Shown piece after piece: positions 1-11,230 of a stretch of 64,000 bases of DNA. Both the position numbers and the translations under genes were made by a program. The DNA is taken from assembly GCA_011316305.1 (NCBI GenBank), contig SAUG01000052.1, positions 248,001-312,000 of the forward strand, given 5' to 3'. Origin of the DNA: Rusavskia elegans (Eukaryota > Ascomycota > Lecanoromycetes > Teloschistales > Teloschistaceae). How positions within the stretch are numbered: the stretch's first letter is position 1; every line of letters starts with the position of its first letter. The notes under the pieces were generated by a model. The model saw only the letters and a program-made list of their open reading frames with translations. It ran no database searches and had not been told where the DNA came from.

Positions 1-1
1 C

Positions 2-316
2 TTGAATGCTGCAAAGGAGTTCCAGGCCGCCAACCGCGAAGACCTTACGGGAAAAGAGAATGAGCAGATCGCCATTTTGCAAGGGTACCTTAACGGTTTC
101 GATACCATGACAGCAGATGAGGTTGTAGGGGCAATACGGGCCACCATCCAAGATTTCGAGACGGAAGGGGTGACTCCAAAAAGGGACAAAGTCCGAGCTA
201 GACTCTCTCGCGGCGCCTTCGAAGATAAAATTCTAGACGAAGCTCTCGTTGCGAAGACGATCAATCGCATGGTGCACGAAGTCGCCCCATCCAAACCTAG
301 CGCGGCGCAGGTGTAA
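2..316 (+). CDS. AIM41: AIM41-like GatB/YqeY-domain protein (3' part only)
   Basis: The window opens inside this gene and shows only its last ~104 codons, ending at TAA 314-316. The visible helical segment (ANREDLTGKENEQIAILQGY near its start, then a DEVVGAIRATIQ-like stretch and an RLSRGAFEDK region) matches the C-terminal half of the YqeY/GatB tail-like family. In fungi this family is represented by the mitochondrial protein Aim41. The bacterial homologues resemble the tRNA-binding tail of the GatB amidotransferase subunit; the exact role of Aim41 is not established. The N-terminus and mitochondrial targeting signal lie outside the window. The gene converges on the F-box gene, whose stop is 281 bp away. 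Family assignment is by remembered similarity. Confidence 0.75.
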   Translation: MNAAKEFQAANREDLTGKENEQIAILQGYLNGFDTMTADEVVGAIRATIQDFETEGVTPKRDKVRARLSRGAFEDKILDEALVAKTINRMVHEVAPSKPSAAQV

Positions 317-597
317 CCAGGTACACACTGATCGCCAAAAATATAGATAACCGGGAAAGTAGAGAGCTCTTCATTGCAAGGAGCTGCGGACAGTGACAAA
401 AGGCCCGCTACTGAGCCTTACTATGCGAAATCAATTTCCACTCCACCGATACCCTGGCTGCTTAATATCATGCCTTGCAGGAACAGACCGCATACAGAAA
501 ATCCAATCAAGCTGCTGCACCATCGGATGTAGCAGCGGTGGCGAACGAGCCAAATATCATTGCCTTTCCATCGCTGCGACTCTCCAAGAGTGACTTC

Positions 598-1620
598 TCA
601 ACGGCGAGGAGAAGATGTGTGGTGCTGATCAGAAGCTCTATTCCGAGTCAACAAGTTCAACAGTCGTACTTTGACTAGTACGTGGTGGCTCATGGTGTAA
701 CATTGGTTCAGTGTGTGGTTCTGGAAGGTCACTTACCTTCAAGATCGAGTGAGTAGCTGATAGCTGGGTCTTCATCTCTATGTACCAACACTGATGCTTG
801 CTCTCTCCACTTCTTCTCCTTCACCCGGACTTTCAGACCCATTGTTTTGCCCTGGTCTGCCCAGATCATCGAGCTTGATTGACCGTCTACCTTTTCCATT
901 TGCTCCTCTGAGACGGACAATCTACTCTTCCTTGCCCTTTCATCGAGCCAGCCTCGCCAGACTCTCGGAGTCCTTTTGTCCACGACATCGATACAGCTCA
1001 GAAAGACGCCTCTGCGTGGACCGACTTGGACGAGGGCTGCAGTGATAGACAGCTGGGTGAAGAGTTCATGGACGTCGAGCGATATATTGTGTGTTACGAG
1101 GTCAAGCTGCCGCTCTTCGGCCGTCGAAGAGGAATCTTCGGCTACCGGATTCGTTCTTGAACCGAGTACATCGCCTGCTGGATGAGGACGACTGACTCTA
1201 GTGCCTACGTCGGCTCTCGTGGGCCGGAAATGGGAGTAGAGTTGTTTGAGCTGGCCCTTCTCGCCCGTGAGATGCTGATAAAGCTCGCCTTGGCCTTCCG
1301 TGTCATTGCTCAGACCTGGCGTGCCAAGGTAGTCGCAGAAGAGGTACGGTTCTGTGTATTGGGCCGATGGGTGGTAACATTCTAGGATGAGCTTCCGATC
1401 TTCCAAAGACGCGGCGACTAGTAGGCGCTGATGTACGAGCCGAAGGATGATGTTCTGGAAATGATGGGAGACTAATCTGAGTTGCAACAGTGACAAAGTT
1501 GGGATAGACTTCAAGATGTGGATCAAGAGCTGGGACAAGTCAATTCAGCGTCGGAATTTGGATTAATAGGTATGGTCGTGCCTCGTTTGGTAAGTCACCG
1601 AATGCAAGACCGATTGACAT
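598..1620 (-). CDS. F-box domain protein, three exons
   Basis: Proposed exons (minus strand): 1620-1582, 1529-737, 674-598, giving 302 aa. The first exon supplies ATG and the start of the F-box; spliced to exon 2 it reads DLPNELLIHILKSIPTLSLL, a canonical F-box core. Without exon 1 the long ORF has no ATG and starts at TTG. The first intron (1530-1581) has a GC donor after AACGAG and a normal cccag acceptor. The second (675-736) is GT-AG and brings in a short C-terminal exon. A PYLFCDYLG motif near residue 75 is typical of an uncharacterised fungal F-box family. F-box proteins are substrate receptors of SCF ubiquitin ligases; the target here is unknown. The C-terminal exon is the least certain part. 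Confidence 0.8.
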
Positions 1621-2326
1621 GATCTTTGGGCTTTTAAGCAATGCGAACCCTAAGTAATGAAGAACCCAACGGTGAATTAAAAGCTATACTTCGAAGATTT
1701 GGCCGTTGCTATTCACGGAAGCACCATTGGCGCCATTCCGTTTCCAGGATTGCCCCCTGCGGGATGACGTCGGCTTCAAACGGTCCATGTAGCTATTTAC
1801 TTCGATTTTAAATAATAGGCTTTTTTCAGATTTTCTTTTTTCAGATTTTTTTTCCCTACGACGATAGCGTAGCTTTAGATTTTATGATATTCGTTAGTAT
1901 CGGTAAATAAAACTAGGAAGTAAACTGTATTAGATATTAATTAGTAGAAAATAAAGTTCTATAGTCTAGTATAGATAATATAATAAACAATCATAGGATT
2001 AATAGAAACATTGATAATAATAAAAATAAAAAAAAGTAGTTAGAATAATAAAAAAAGAGGCGCTAATAGCGATGGAAATAATATAGATAGAGGAAGAAGG
2101 TAGATATAGAAGAGGATTTAGGCGAAGGTCTCCGAAAAGCGGGGTGGTTCCGGCGGCAGCGAGTAAGAGACGACGGGGAAGGTACTTGGGCAGCAGTGCA
2201 TGCGCCTATGTAGATAGGCGTGTAGCTACGCTGGAATAAGTATATGAGTCAGATAGGGGCACGCGCAGATAAGTATGGGGGCACGGATAGCAGGAGCCAT
2301 CAGCACAGAGTGCTCGTGAGACAGCT
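1621..2326. other. Intergenic region with AT-rich block between F-box gene and GAL7
   Basis: This is the shared upstream region of the divergent F-box and GAL7 genes. Its centre (about 1795-2110) is a distinct AT-rich block annotated separately. The outer parts have ordinary base composition and no supported ORF. No clear promoter motif was identified. Confidence 0.6.
1795..2110. repeat. AT-rich, RIP-like eroded repeat block
   Basis: The sequence changes abruptly to strongly A+T-rich DNA full of TA dinucleotides and nearly free of CA/TG, with no open frames. It starts with a duplicated tttttcagatttt motif. This composition contrasts with the roughly balanced neighbours and is what RIP of a duplicated transposon fragment leaves behind. 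The source element cannot be recognised. Confidence 0.6.
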
Positions 2327-3616
2327 ATGCCAGAACCCATCCTTAACGACATTTCGCACCGAAGATACAACCTTCTTCGAGGAAGCTGGATCCTAGTGTC
2401 ACCACATCGCACGAAGCGGCCTTGGCAGTCAGTCTTGTCTATGTTCTCAAAAAGTGTACGAACCCCTGGCTTGTAGACTGATTCCCTGAGCTTATAGAGG
2501 CCAAGAAGAAGCCGTTACAGGGACTACGTTGCCCGTACATGATCCGTCCTGCTACTTGTGCCCCGGCAACAAAAGAGCCGCTGGCGATGTGAATCCACAA
2601 TACGAGGGTACTCTCGTTTTCGTCAACGACTACAGTGCTGTGAGAGAGGTTCAAACGGACTACAAAGCAGCAGACAGAGACGGCAGTACGAGGAGCTTAT
2701 CCATGCTCTTGAGAAGCGCCGTATACTGATCGGCTCAGGTCTTTCATCGCTCTTCCTACAAGCAGAGTCTGTCACCGGCAAATGCTATGTCTTCACCTTC
2801 GCGCCGTCTCACAACCTGACCCTTGCCGACCTCGCTCCCTCAGAGATTGTCCTCGTCATTAACACTTGGACTGACCTCTACACCGCGCACCTCTCCCCAG
2901 CTTCGCCTCTGGTGCAAACGGCTGCTCCGACCACACTCCCACCATCAACCGGCCATGACAGGACCGTTCGCCCCAACGCCCAATACCGCTACATGCAGAT
3001 ATTCGAGAACAAAGGTGCGGCAATGGGCTGCTCGAATCCTCATCCCCACGGTCAAATCTGGACCACCACGAGTCTACCCGAAGAGCCCGCGATCGAATTG
3101 GAACAGTTCAAGACATATCATCGTGAACAAGGTGGCTGCCACATGCTCGAAGACTACGCTAAATTGGAGATTGACAAGGAGGAACGTGTCGTCTACGCAA
3201 ATGCGGCTTTCGTTGCGCTCTGCCCGTGGTGGGCCACCTGGCCCTTTGAGATCCTAATCATTGCTCGACAGCACAGACGCGCACTTACCGACTTTTCACT
3301 CGAGGAGAAAGAAGAGCTCGCCGAGATCATAGCAGAGGTCACTAGACGATATGATAACCTGTTCGAGACCCCATTTCCATACTGCATGGGGTTACATCAA
3401 GCGCCACTTGAAGGCAGTGACTTGGAAATCGAATGCAGTTACTTTCACATCCATTTCTATCCGCCGCTGTTGAGAAGTGCGACGGTGAGGAAGTTTTTGG
3501 TGGGGTATGAGATGATGGCCGAGCCTCAGAGGGATATCACGCCGGAGCAAGCGGCGGAGAGACTGAGGGGTTGCGGAGGGGTGTTATATCGGAAGAAGAT
3601 GAAGGAGCAACACTAA
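2327..3616 (+). CDS. GAL7: Galactose-1-phosphate uridylyltransferase
   Basis: Exons 2327-2427, 2498-2685 and 2739-3616 join to 388 aa. The enzyme exchanges UMP between UDP-glucose and galactose-1-phosphate in the cytosolic Leloir pathway. The N-terminus ([20 protein letters not shown]), the metal-site CYLCPGNKR segment after intron 1 and the catalytic His-Pro-His triad (residues ~198-200, in PHPHGQIW) are all present. The C-terminal domain carries the [10 protein letters not shown] motif. Intron 2 (53 nt, TACTGAT branch) restores the frame between two otherwise frameshifted ORFs, giving [16 protein letters not shown]. No other GAL gene is adjacent. It converges on the ketoacyl reductase with only 83 bp between stops. 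Confidence 0.96.
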
Positions 3617-3699
3617 CGGTGACTTCCTAGCAAGCCTGTCAGAACTTCAAAAATTCGGTCATACCCTAGAGCTCGAGGATGATTTGGTGAAGCGGACAT

Positions 3700-4761
3700 T
3701 CAACTTCCCTTTTTCGAATCCCTCTCCTTCTTCCTCAGCGCCCTCTTTCTTATCCCTTCATGCATCCCCTGGTTTACACCGACAACCCATCTATCATTGA
3801 TCCCTGCTATTCCGCCCAATCCCCACTGCATAATCGCATGCGTCCAATATGGCGTACTCGTCCAACCCCACCCTTGCGCTCCCCCCGTCCTCCCCACACT
3901 TTTCAGCACGCTCCGCACGAAACCTTTAGCGCTCGGCACCATCAAACTCGGCCTCCGAATCTTACTCATCGCACTCGTCACCAGATAGCTCTGCACCAAC
4001 TCCACCGTCACACCATGCGGTTGCAATTCGCTCCCCAAAGCCGTAGACCATTGTTGCAAAAACGCTTTACTGCCGCTGTACGTTGCGAGTAGTGGCGTAG
4101 GTAGCAGACCACCGAAGGAACCCATTGTGAGGATGAGACCGCGTTTCTGGGCGACCATCTTGGGGACGACGATGGAGGTGGTGAGGAGAGTGGCGAGGCA
4201 ATTGATATTGATGATGTTCCTCATTTCTTCCTCGTCCGTCTCGACGAAGGGGACAGGGATATCATGGCTTTTGCCCACATTGTTGATCAAGACCGCTAGG
4301 TCGTCCAGTTCTTCGATTGCGGATTTCAGTCGGTCAAGAGAGGAGGATGAAGGATCATTGACAGTGCTGAAATCGAAAGCGAGGGTTCTGACGTCGATGT
4401 TGCGGTTTGAAGAACGGATTTGCGAGGCTAGAGCATCTAGTTTGGCGCCGGTGCGGGAGATGAGGAGGAGGTTGAAAGGGGTGCGGGAGAGGTGGAGGGC
4501 GAATTCTTTGCCTAGGCCGTCGGAGGCGCCGGTAATGATTGCGTAGCTCGAGGAAGGGCCGAAGGTGCGAAGTGGTTTACCGGGAAGGATGAAGAGGGAG
4601 AAGATGAGGCGGAAGAGGTTATAGGCTTTGGAGGTGAGGACGACGAAGCCGGAGAGTGTTGAGGCGAGGAGGATGACAGCGGTTGCTTTTTCCCCGAGGG
4701 TCATTGTGGTATCGATGTGGGTATGCAATTGAGCTTGAAGAAGGTTGGTTATGCTCTCCAT
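3700..4761 (-). CDS. IFA38: Very-long-chain 3-ketoacyl-CoA reductase
   Basis: A single-exon 353-aa member of the short-chain dehydrogenase family, matching fungal KAR/Ifa38. This enzyme reduces 3-ketoacyl-CoA with NADPH in the ER fatty-acid elongation cycle. A hydrophobic N-terminal segment (about 26-60) precedes the Rossmann motif TGASDGLG (77-84). NNVGKS follows at 160-165, then Ser215 and the catalytic Tyr228-x3-Lys232. The last four residues are KKGS, a dilysine KKxx ER-retrieval signal. It is divergent from ERG28 (start to start 286 bp), which also acts in ER lipid synthesis. The first ATG of the ORF is used; a nearby in-frame Met at residue 20 is an alternative. Confidence 0.92.
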   Translation of the reverse strand: MESITNLLQAQLHTHIDTTMTLGEKATAVILLASTLSGFVVLTSKAYNLFRLIFSLFILPGKPLRTFGPSSSYAIITGASDGLGKEFALHLSRTPFNLLLISRTGAKLDALASQIRSSNRNIDVRTLAFDFSTVNDPSSSSLDRLKSAIEELDDLAVLINNVGKSHDIPVPFVETDEEEMRNIININCLATLLTTSIVVPKMVAQKRGLILTMGSFGGLLPTPLLATYSGSKAFLQQWSTALGSELQPHGVTVELVQSYLVTSAMSKIRRPSLMVPSAKGFVRSVLKSVGRTGGAQGWGWTSTPYWTHAIMQWGLGGIAGINDRWVVGVNQGMHEGIRKRALRKKERDSKKGS

Positions 4762-5047
4762 CTTGGTAGAACGTCTTGATCGGTCTTCTGCGTGTAGTTC
4801 TTGAACGCCCTAGAGAAGCAGGTGTGGAAGAATTTTCTGAAGTTCATGCCAAGACGCGTTCCTGAAAGATCGACGGCTAGGAACTTGAACTTTAATGTCT
4901 GGGCAGATGTACGGCTGAAGTTGGAAGGGAGAACACAAGAGCTCTCAGTTCGACGTCCAGCATGTGGATCTTTCGCAGTCAGTAATTGTTTCATAGAGCC
5001 GTCGGTTTGGCTCGCCATTGAAAAGCGCACCCAGCAATTATCTCACA
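4762..5047. promoter_or_regulatory. Shared divergent promoter, ketoacyl reductase / ERG28
   Basis: 286 bp separate the two start codons, so both genes must be driven from the same short stretch. No TATA box or known sterol-response element could be picked out by eye. The function is inferred from gene layout alone. Confidence 0.6.
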
Positions 5048-5515
5048 ATGGGAAACATGACATCCTACCTCCCCCAAAACGAAGGCTTTCTCCAATACTG
5101 GCTGCTTCTCGTCCGTCTCCCTCCTCTCGACTGCCCCATTTGACCTCACCACTAATATCACATCCAGCTCTCGATCGTTTCAATAGGCAACTCCGTCCAA
5201 AGCTACCTCACAACCTCCTACACGCGCCGCGTCTATTCTGCCCCCGGAACCACCGTCACGCCCCTCCATTCTCGTACTTTCGGCACCTACACTGCGCTTG
5301 CTTCCATCATTCGCCTCTATGCCGCTTACAACATCATTGATCCCATGTTGTATCAATTAGCCCTGTGGACGTATATCGTGGCATTGGGGCATTTCTATAG
5401 TGAATGGTTGGTTTTTGGGACGGCCAGATGGGGGAAAGGGTTGGCGGGGCCGGTGGTGATCAGTGTGGGAAGTTTGGCGTGGATGGTTTCTCAGTGGGGG
5501 GTGTATGTACGATAA
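5048..5515 (+). CDS. ERG28: Ergosterol biosynthesis scaffold protein Erg28
   Basis: Exons 5048-5110 and 5168-5515 give 136 aa, a normal length for Erg28. Erg28 is a small ER membrane protein that tethers the C-4 sterol demethylation enzymes (Erg25, Erg26, Erg27). The sequence begins with YLPQNEGFLQYWLLL, then LSIVSIGNSVQSYLTT after the 57-nt intron. It continues with RVYSAPGTTVTPLHSRTFGT and the hydrophobic LYAAYNI and LGHFYSEW segments diagnostic of the family. It has four probable membrane segments. No long ORF covers it because of the intron and low ATG content. It converges on the cyclophilin gene. Confidence 0.94.
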
Positions 5516-5707
5516 ATTGTTCATCGAGTCGAGCTCAGCATGACGTGTATGAAGATGGAATGTGAGCCTGTAATACTGGCATACATATGATTCAATCACG
5601 GCTACCCTTTTGGGCCGCAATACTCCTGGGGTATCATGCAGACCATCAACCGAAACGCCTCGCTAGATCACTCAAGGACTGTCATCCCACAGCAAATGTC
5701 CGAATCT

Positions 5708-6976
5708 CTACCAGGCGCTTGGCTCTTGGTACTTCATGCTCCCTCTTCCCTTGAATTTGACGCCGTGGTCTTCCTTGTTGCCATGGCCGTATCCGTCTCC
5801 TCCATCCAATCTATTGTTATCCAAACGTCCATGCCGATGTTCATCTCGCGGATGTTGACGAGACCCATAGCCGTTGCTTCCATGCTGGCTGGGTCTGTAG
5901 CGATGCGCCTGCCTGTTCCAGCGATCCCACTCAATTTGATCTCGACCTTCCATTTCGGTACCGTTGAATCTGGGCCGTCGGTCTCTATCAGTGGATCGGC
6001 GTCTCAAGTGGGGTGATCCTGATCGCTTCGGAGACCGAGACCGAGAAGGAGGCGAGCTACGTCTGCGATGCCGACGTTCCGGCCGTGGAGACCTCGATGA
6101 GTGGTCTTGTGGAGACACTGATCGAGTAGCGGTGCGGCCACGGCGGTTTTCGTCAAGCCCGGCGTCGCTTCTTCGACGGGGTGGTAAAGATCGTTCACGG
6201 TGCCTGCGGTGTCTGGATGGGGATAGAGAGTGGTTCGATAATCTTGCGGGCCGGCTTGTTGAACCGGGTCGTTTAGCTGCCTTACCTCGCGTTTCCCCTG
6301 CTTGAAAATGCTTCGAGTCTCGCCTTTTACTTGGAAATGGATGGGCTTCATTGGACCTCGGTTTGGGCTGCAACTCGCCGCAGTGTGATATGACAATCTC
6401 AGAAAGCGGCCGGTCGCCTTTGTCGACCTGTACCTTGGCCATCCGCTCACACACGTCCATGCCATTGACGACATGCCCAAATACAGTGTGTTTCGCATTG
6501 AGATGCTGGCAAGGGGCCAAGGTTATGAAGAACCTGGAGTCAGACTCAGATGTCAGCTTGATGCAAGTAGACGGAAAGCAGTCAATGCCGTATCGTGAGC
6601 CTCGGAGGTAGACTCACTGGCTACTGTTAGTTCCTTTGTCCCGGTTGGCCATGCATACTAGTCCAACGGCATCGATTTCTCTCCATCCGATATTCTCATC
6701 CTCAAACACAGGACCATAGATACTCATGCCACCTGTACCATTACCAGCAGTTATATCTCCACCTTGTATCATGAATTCGTCAATTATTCGGTGGAAGCGT
6801 GAGCCTTTATACGTTAAAGGTTGGGCCGACGATGGAGGGGTACATATTGCACGGAAGTTCTCGGCAGTCTTTGGGGTCTTATCACTGAAGAGTTCGATCG
6901 TGATCCGACCTAGGAAGTCGAATCCAGACTGGACATCTAAAAACACCCTTGGGCGAGTTGGCAGTGAGGTCGTCAT
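5708..6976 (-). CDS. RS-rich nuclear cyclophilin (peptidyl-prolyl isomerase)
   Basis: Exons 6976-6618 and 6533-5708 (84-nt intron) encode 394 aa. The N-terminal ~185 residues are a cyclophilin fold: FHRIIDEFMIQGGD carries the catalytic Arg region, followed by ANRDKGTNSSQFFIT and KHTVFGHVVNGMD. The position of the cyclosporin-contacting Trp of CypA is His here (CQHLNAKH). The human RS-cyclophilins PPIG and NKTR have His at the same place. The remaining ~200 residues are rich in Arg, Ser, Pro and His with many RS/SP pairs (RRSSPPSRSRSP), ending in a KFKGRGSMKYQEPSAW tail. This layout fits a spliceosome- or transcription-associated isomerase rather than a cytosolic cyclophilin. The role is inferred from architecture. 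Confidence 0.9.
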
Positions 6977-7306
6977 GGCTGGTATTGAATGAACATGAGA
7001 AGTCGGCCGTTGTTCTTGTTCGTGCCTGTCAGTCTGTCGGGATCGTCTAAAGCCGGTGCCGCCGACATTAAACCCCGAACTACCGACGCCACGTGTGAAT
7101 GGATCAACCGAGTTCTTGGCAAATTGACCTGACTTGCCTTGGGAACAGACATACTTTGGAAAGATTATAGCAAGTAGGTGAAGACACAAGCTATCCAGGA
7201 GAAACCACGTTCAAGGTTTCTGACATCGCAGGATTGGTACCCTGTCTCAAATGTTTGGCCACAAAGAATGGGTCCTTCAGCGCCGTATATTCAATTCATT
7301 CGATAT
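6977..7306. other. Spacer between KRR1 stop and cyclophilin start
   Basis: 330 bp between tandem minus-strand genes, holding the cyclophilin promoter/5' leader and the KRR1 3' region. An in-frame extension upstream of the cyclophilin ATG exists but shows no family similarity. Nothing else is seen. Confidence 0.6.
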
Positions 7307-8451
<1,145 letters not shown>

Positions 8452-9814
8452 GCTGGAAAAGGGACGAGGCAGGCGCAGCTTAGGTGGAGCTGTCGACGAG
8501 GACTCCAAATGAAGGATATGCAAGTAGAAGAAGAATTGATTGAACTGCAGCTTTAGCCGTGTGGCCCATGCGCAGGCTCCCGGAATTAAGCGGGAATAAT
8601 TTAATCATCGGGAGTCTAATCACTAATCAGCGCCTAAGGCTGGGCTTGTGGCTGTGGCTGCTGGCCTGGCGTATCCCTGGCGTATCCCTTATGCCCCTTT
8701 GACTTCTGTGTCACGTCAGGCCGTTCTCGCAGGACTTCTATGTCGCTTCCATCGAGATCGAGAGCAGACCCAAGGTAATCACTGCACCTGCCATACCAGC
8801 TAGTCCTTAAGAGTACCCAATCACATCGGCAGATCACGTCATCACGTTCTCACAGCAGCTTAGAATTGGGGGTGGCATGTTTGATGGCTGGAAAGTTGGC
8901 TGCGTTCGATTCGAATAACAAGGATAGCATATCTTGAAATCGTAGACTCTGGAAGAATTGCTCATTCCCTCCCCCCCGGAATTATTCTCCCTACCCTCGA
9001 GGCCTCATACGTTGTCTCGTCCAGTAAACTCATACCAACCGTGGCAAACCATCACCTCTGGATTGCTCCCTCTCCACTCATATCGTTCGATCGATTGCCC
9101 TCCCTGTTCTTTTGGTCCCTGGTCGTTGCACGTGGCAAAATGTGATAGCGGCTCGGCTTCGACCGCTACCAGACATCGATGACAGCGTCGCTACCAGACT
9201 GCCGGGTTTCCCTCTCTTTATCATCTTCACCTCGTCCTTCTTACATCTCGCCTGCACACGTCGTGCAGCCTTTTCTTTGCGTTGTGAAGGTATTAATACA
9301 ATCTGTGACAAACCAAAGCTGGTCAGGTCAGCCTATCCAAACCGGCATACATGGCTATCATCGTGGACTCTCTCCTACCTGCTACCACAGGGCACAGTCG
9401 TTGTTGTGAGCGCCCCGGACGGTCCTGCATCAAATCGTCAGCCAAGTGCGTGGCGCCTGGTCCGACCTCTCTCGACCGTCAGCGAGATTTATCTTCCATG
9501 CTTGAAGACATCCAGGATTCTCATTAGAACCAGGCCCTCGATAGCTGCTGAGCTCTAAACTCGACCATGACTACAAATAGCAACAACCATATGCACCTTC
9601 GTTATCATACGTGACTGAAAACAAAAAGTATTGGATCTTCTGAATACAGACTCGAATAGGACTACTTTAGCATCATGGCTCGGAGTATCTGCACAAATGG
9701 AGGCTAAATTGCTGGGGATAATTCCTGTAAAACAAGCGATGGAACGACAGGACTGCAATGGAAACAAGAAAGAGCTGGCAGCAAGTTCCCGGACTGCGTG
9801 GGTGCCAGGCTGCA
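8452..9814. other. Gene-poor region between KRR1 and the methyltransferase
   Basis: About 1.36 kb holding the KRR1 promoter and the 3' flank of the methyltransferase gene. An 11-bp direct duplication (ctggcgtatcc, ~8665-8687) and a C/T-rich stretch (8960-9010) are visible. Open frames of up to 148 codons on both strands show no splice-compatible structure or family motif and were not called. Confidence 0.5.
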
Positions 9815-11230
9815 TCATGCTCGAGGCTTTCTACCGATACCAACATAACTGCGATAGGTCAGGCCACTGCGGTGCGTCCAATACCATCTGATGGTCACTC
9901 ACAGGGGAAAATAGGGCTTCAGGTCAGCGTTGGCTGCATCGGCCCTTGCACGATTTACAAGGTTGTTGACTGCCTCGATGGACATCCCTAACCGCCGCGT
10001 GAATGGGAATATCGCGAACGTGGACAGTAACCGCTGGATGTTGTCCCTGTTCTCTTGACCTATTCGTCGCTGTCTTGCATCTACACACCCCCATCGGCGT
10101 CAGGATATTGTCTTGATCATGTAATCGATCTGCCGAGGTACCCAGGCAGTGTCATGAGTGGGAGGGCTCACCTTCGCCCCAGGCACACATAGGCAGACGG
10201 ATCATGCTTGTCTCGATGTCTGTAAACCCGGCGCCGGCCAGCATTGCTTGCATTTGTAACGGAGCTCTCGGATCCTTCACATCATCGATCGATCTGGAAT
10301 AAGTATGACTCCATCTTGGACATTGTTAGCCGACCCTCCAACGACCCATCTCGATGTGGGCTTGTCTCACTGTCGTATCGCGTGACCATCGGTAATCGAA
10401 CCGTTGTCGGACTGGCACATGTAATATATCTCCACCATCTGGACCCAACACCCAGGTTTCAAGATCCTGCTGCTGGTCAATCAAAGGACCTCAACGATAT
10501 CTTTGATTGCACCGGCGTATTATACTTCTTGATATCTCGAAGATATGTTGGCCATCTGTTTCTGTTGATCCCACCGCCGACAAAACGGGAATGGACAAAG
10601 TCGAAACTGTTCGCATCGAACGTAAACGGACGGTTGATGTCGTCGAGCTGGAAGCTAAGGGATTATCTCCTGCTATTCAAACGTGATATTTTGGAACTCC
10701 AAGCCCGACGATCAAGAGGAAAGCGAACGCCTAGCCAGGGAGTGCACGTTGTAACCACGTACTTGAGGAATGAAGTTATCAGGGAGGTCGTCTGGCTTCA
10801 TGTGGAGAGAAATATCAACACCGATGACCTGCGTGGTGTCTAAGCAGCGTCGATTAACCTTCCAGAACGGGACTTACAGTACAATCAGGGTCTTTTTCAG
10901 CGACCTCGGCCGCCCAGGACGCAGCGCCATAACCACAGTCAAGCACACTGCGGATGGGTCCCACCGGTGGAAAGAAATGTCTTCCGTCGAAGACTATGTT
11001 GCATACTCGATGCTGGTCTTCAAGTCTGTCCGCCTCGTCCTACAGGCTGGTCAGAGCAAAACTTGTGCTCGATATCTGTAATTGCATACCTCATCAACAG
11101 GCACGAAGTGGATCGAGTGATCGATGGAGAACTTCTGATAGTCTCGCCCGTGGACAGTGGTGAGTTGGACATATTGGTCGTCCAGCGCTGTGGTACCTGC
11201 TTGAGGATCACTAGACGAGCCCGGAATCAT
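9815..11230 (-). CDS. UMTA/LaeA-like SAM-dependent methyltransferase, eight exons
   Basis: Exons: 11230-11090, 11039-10878, 10828-10763, 10647-10526, 10466-10371, 10314-10172, 10080-9903, 9848-9815, giving 313 aa with no internal stop. All seven introns (49-115 nt) are GT-AG and the phases agree. Spliced motifs in order: VPVDEDEADRL, FDGRHFFPPV, the SAM-binding VLDCGYGAASWAAEVA, VIGVDISLHMKPDDLPDN, LDDINRPFTF, FDFVHSRFVGGGINRNRWP, LKPGCWVQMVEIYYMCQSDN, VKDPRAPL and a C-terminal PLYVGIGRKPR. This is the class I methyltransferase family common near fungal secondary-metabolite genes and related to LaeA; the substrate is unknown. The third glycine of motif I is Ala. An in-frame ATG at 11275 is an alternative start. 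It stands alone in gene-poor DNA. Confidence 0.88.

Noticed and set aside
2558..2738. Apparent frameshift in GAL7
   Set aside because: Explained by a 53-nt GT-AG intron (2686-2738) with a TACTGAT branch point.
9112..9558. 148-codon frame in gene-poor DNA
   Set aside because: Cysteine- and serine-rich composition in a C/T-rich stretch looks like chance; no family motif.
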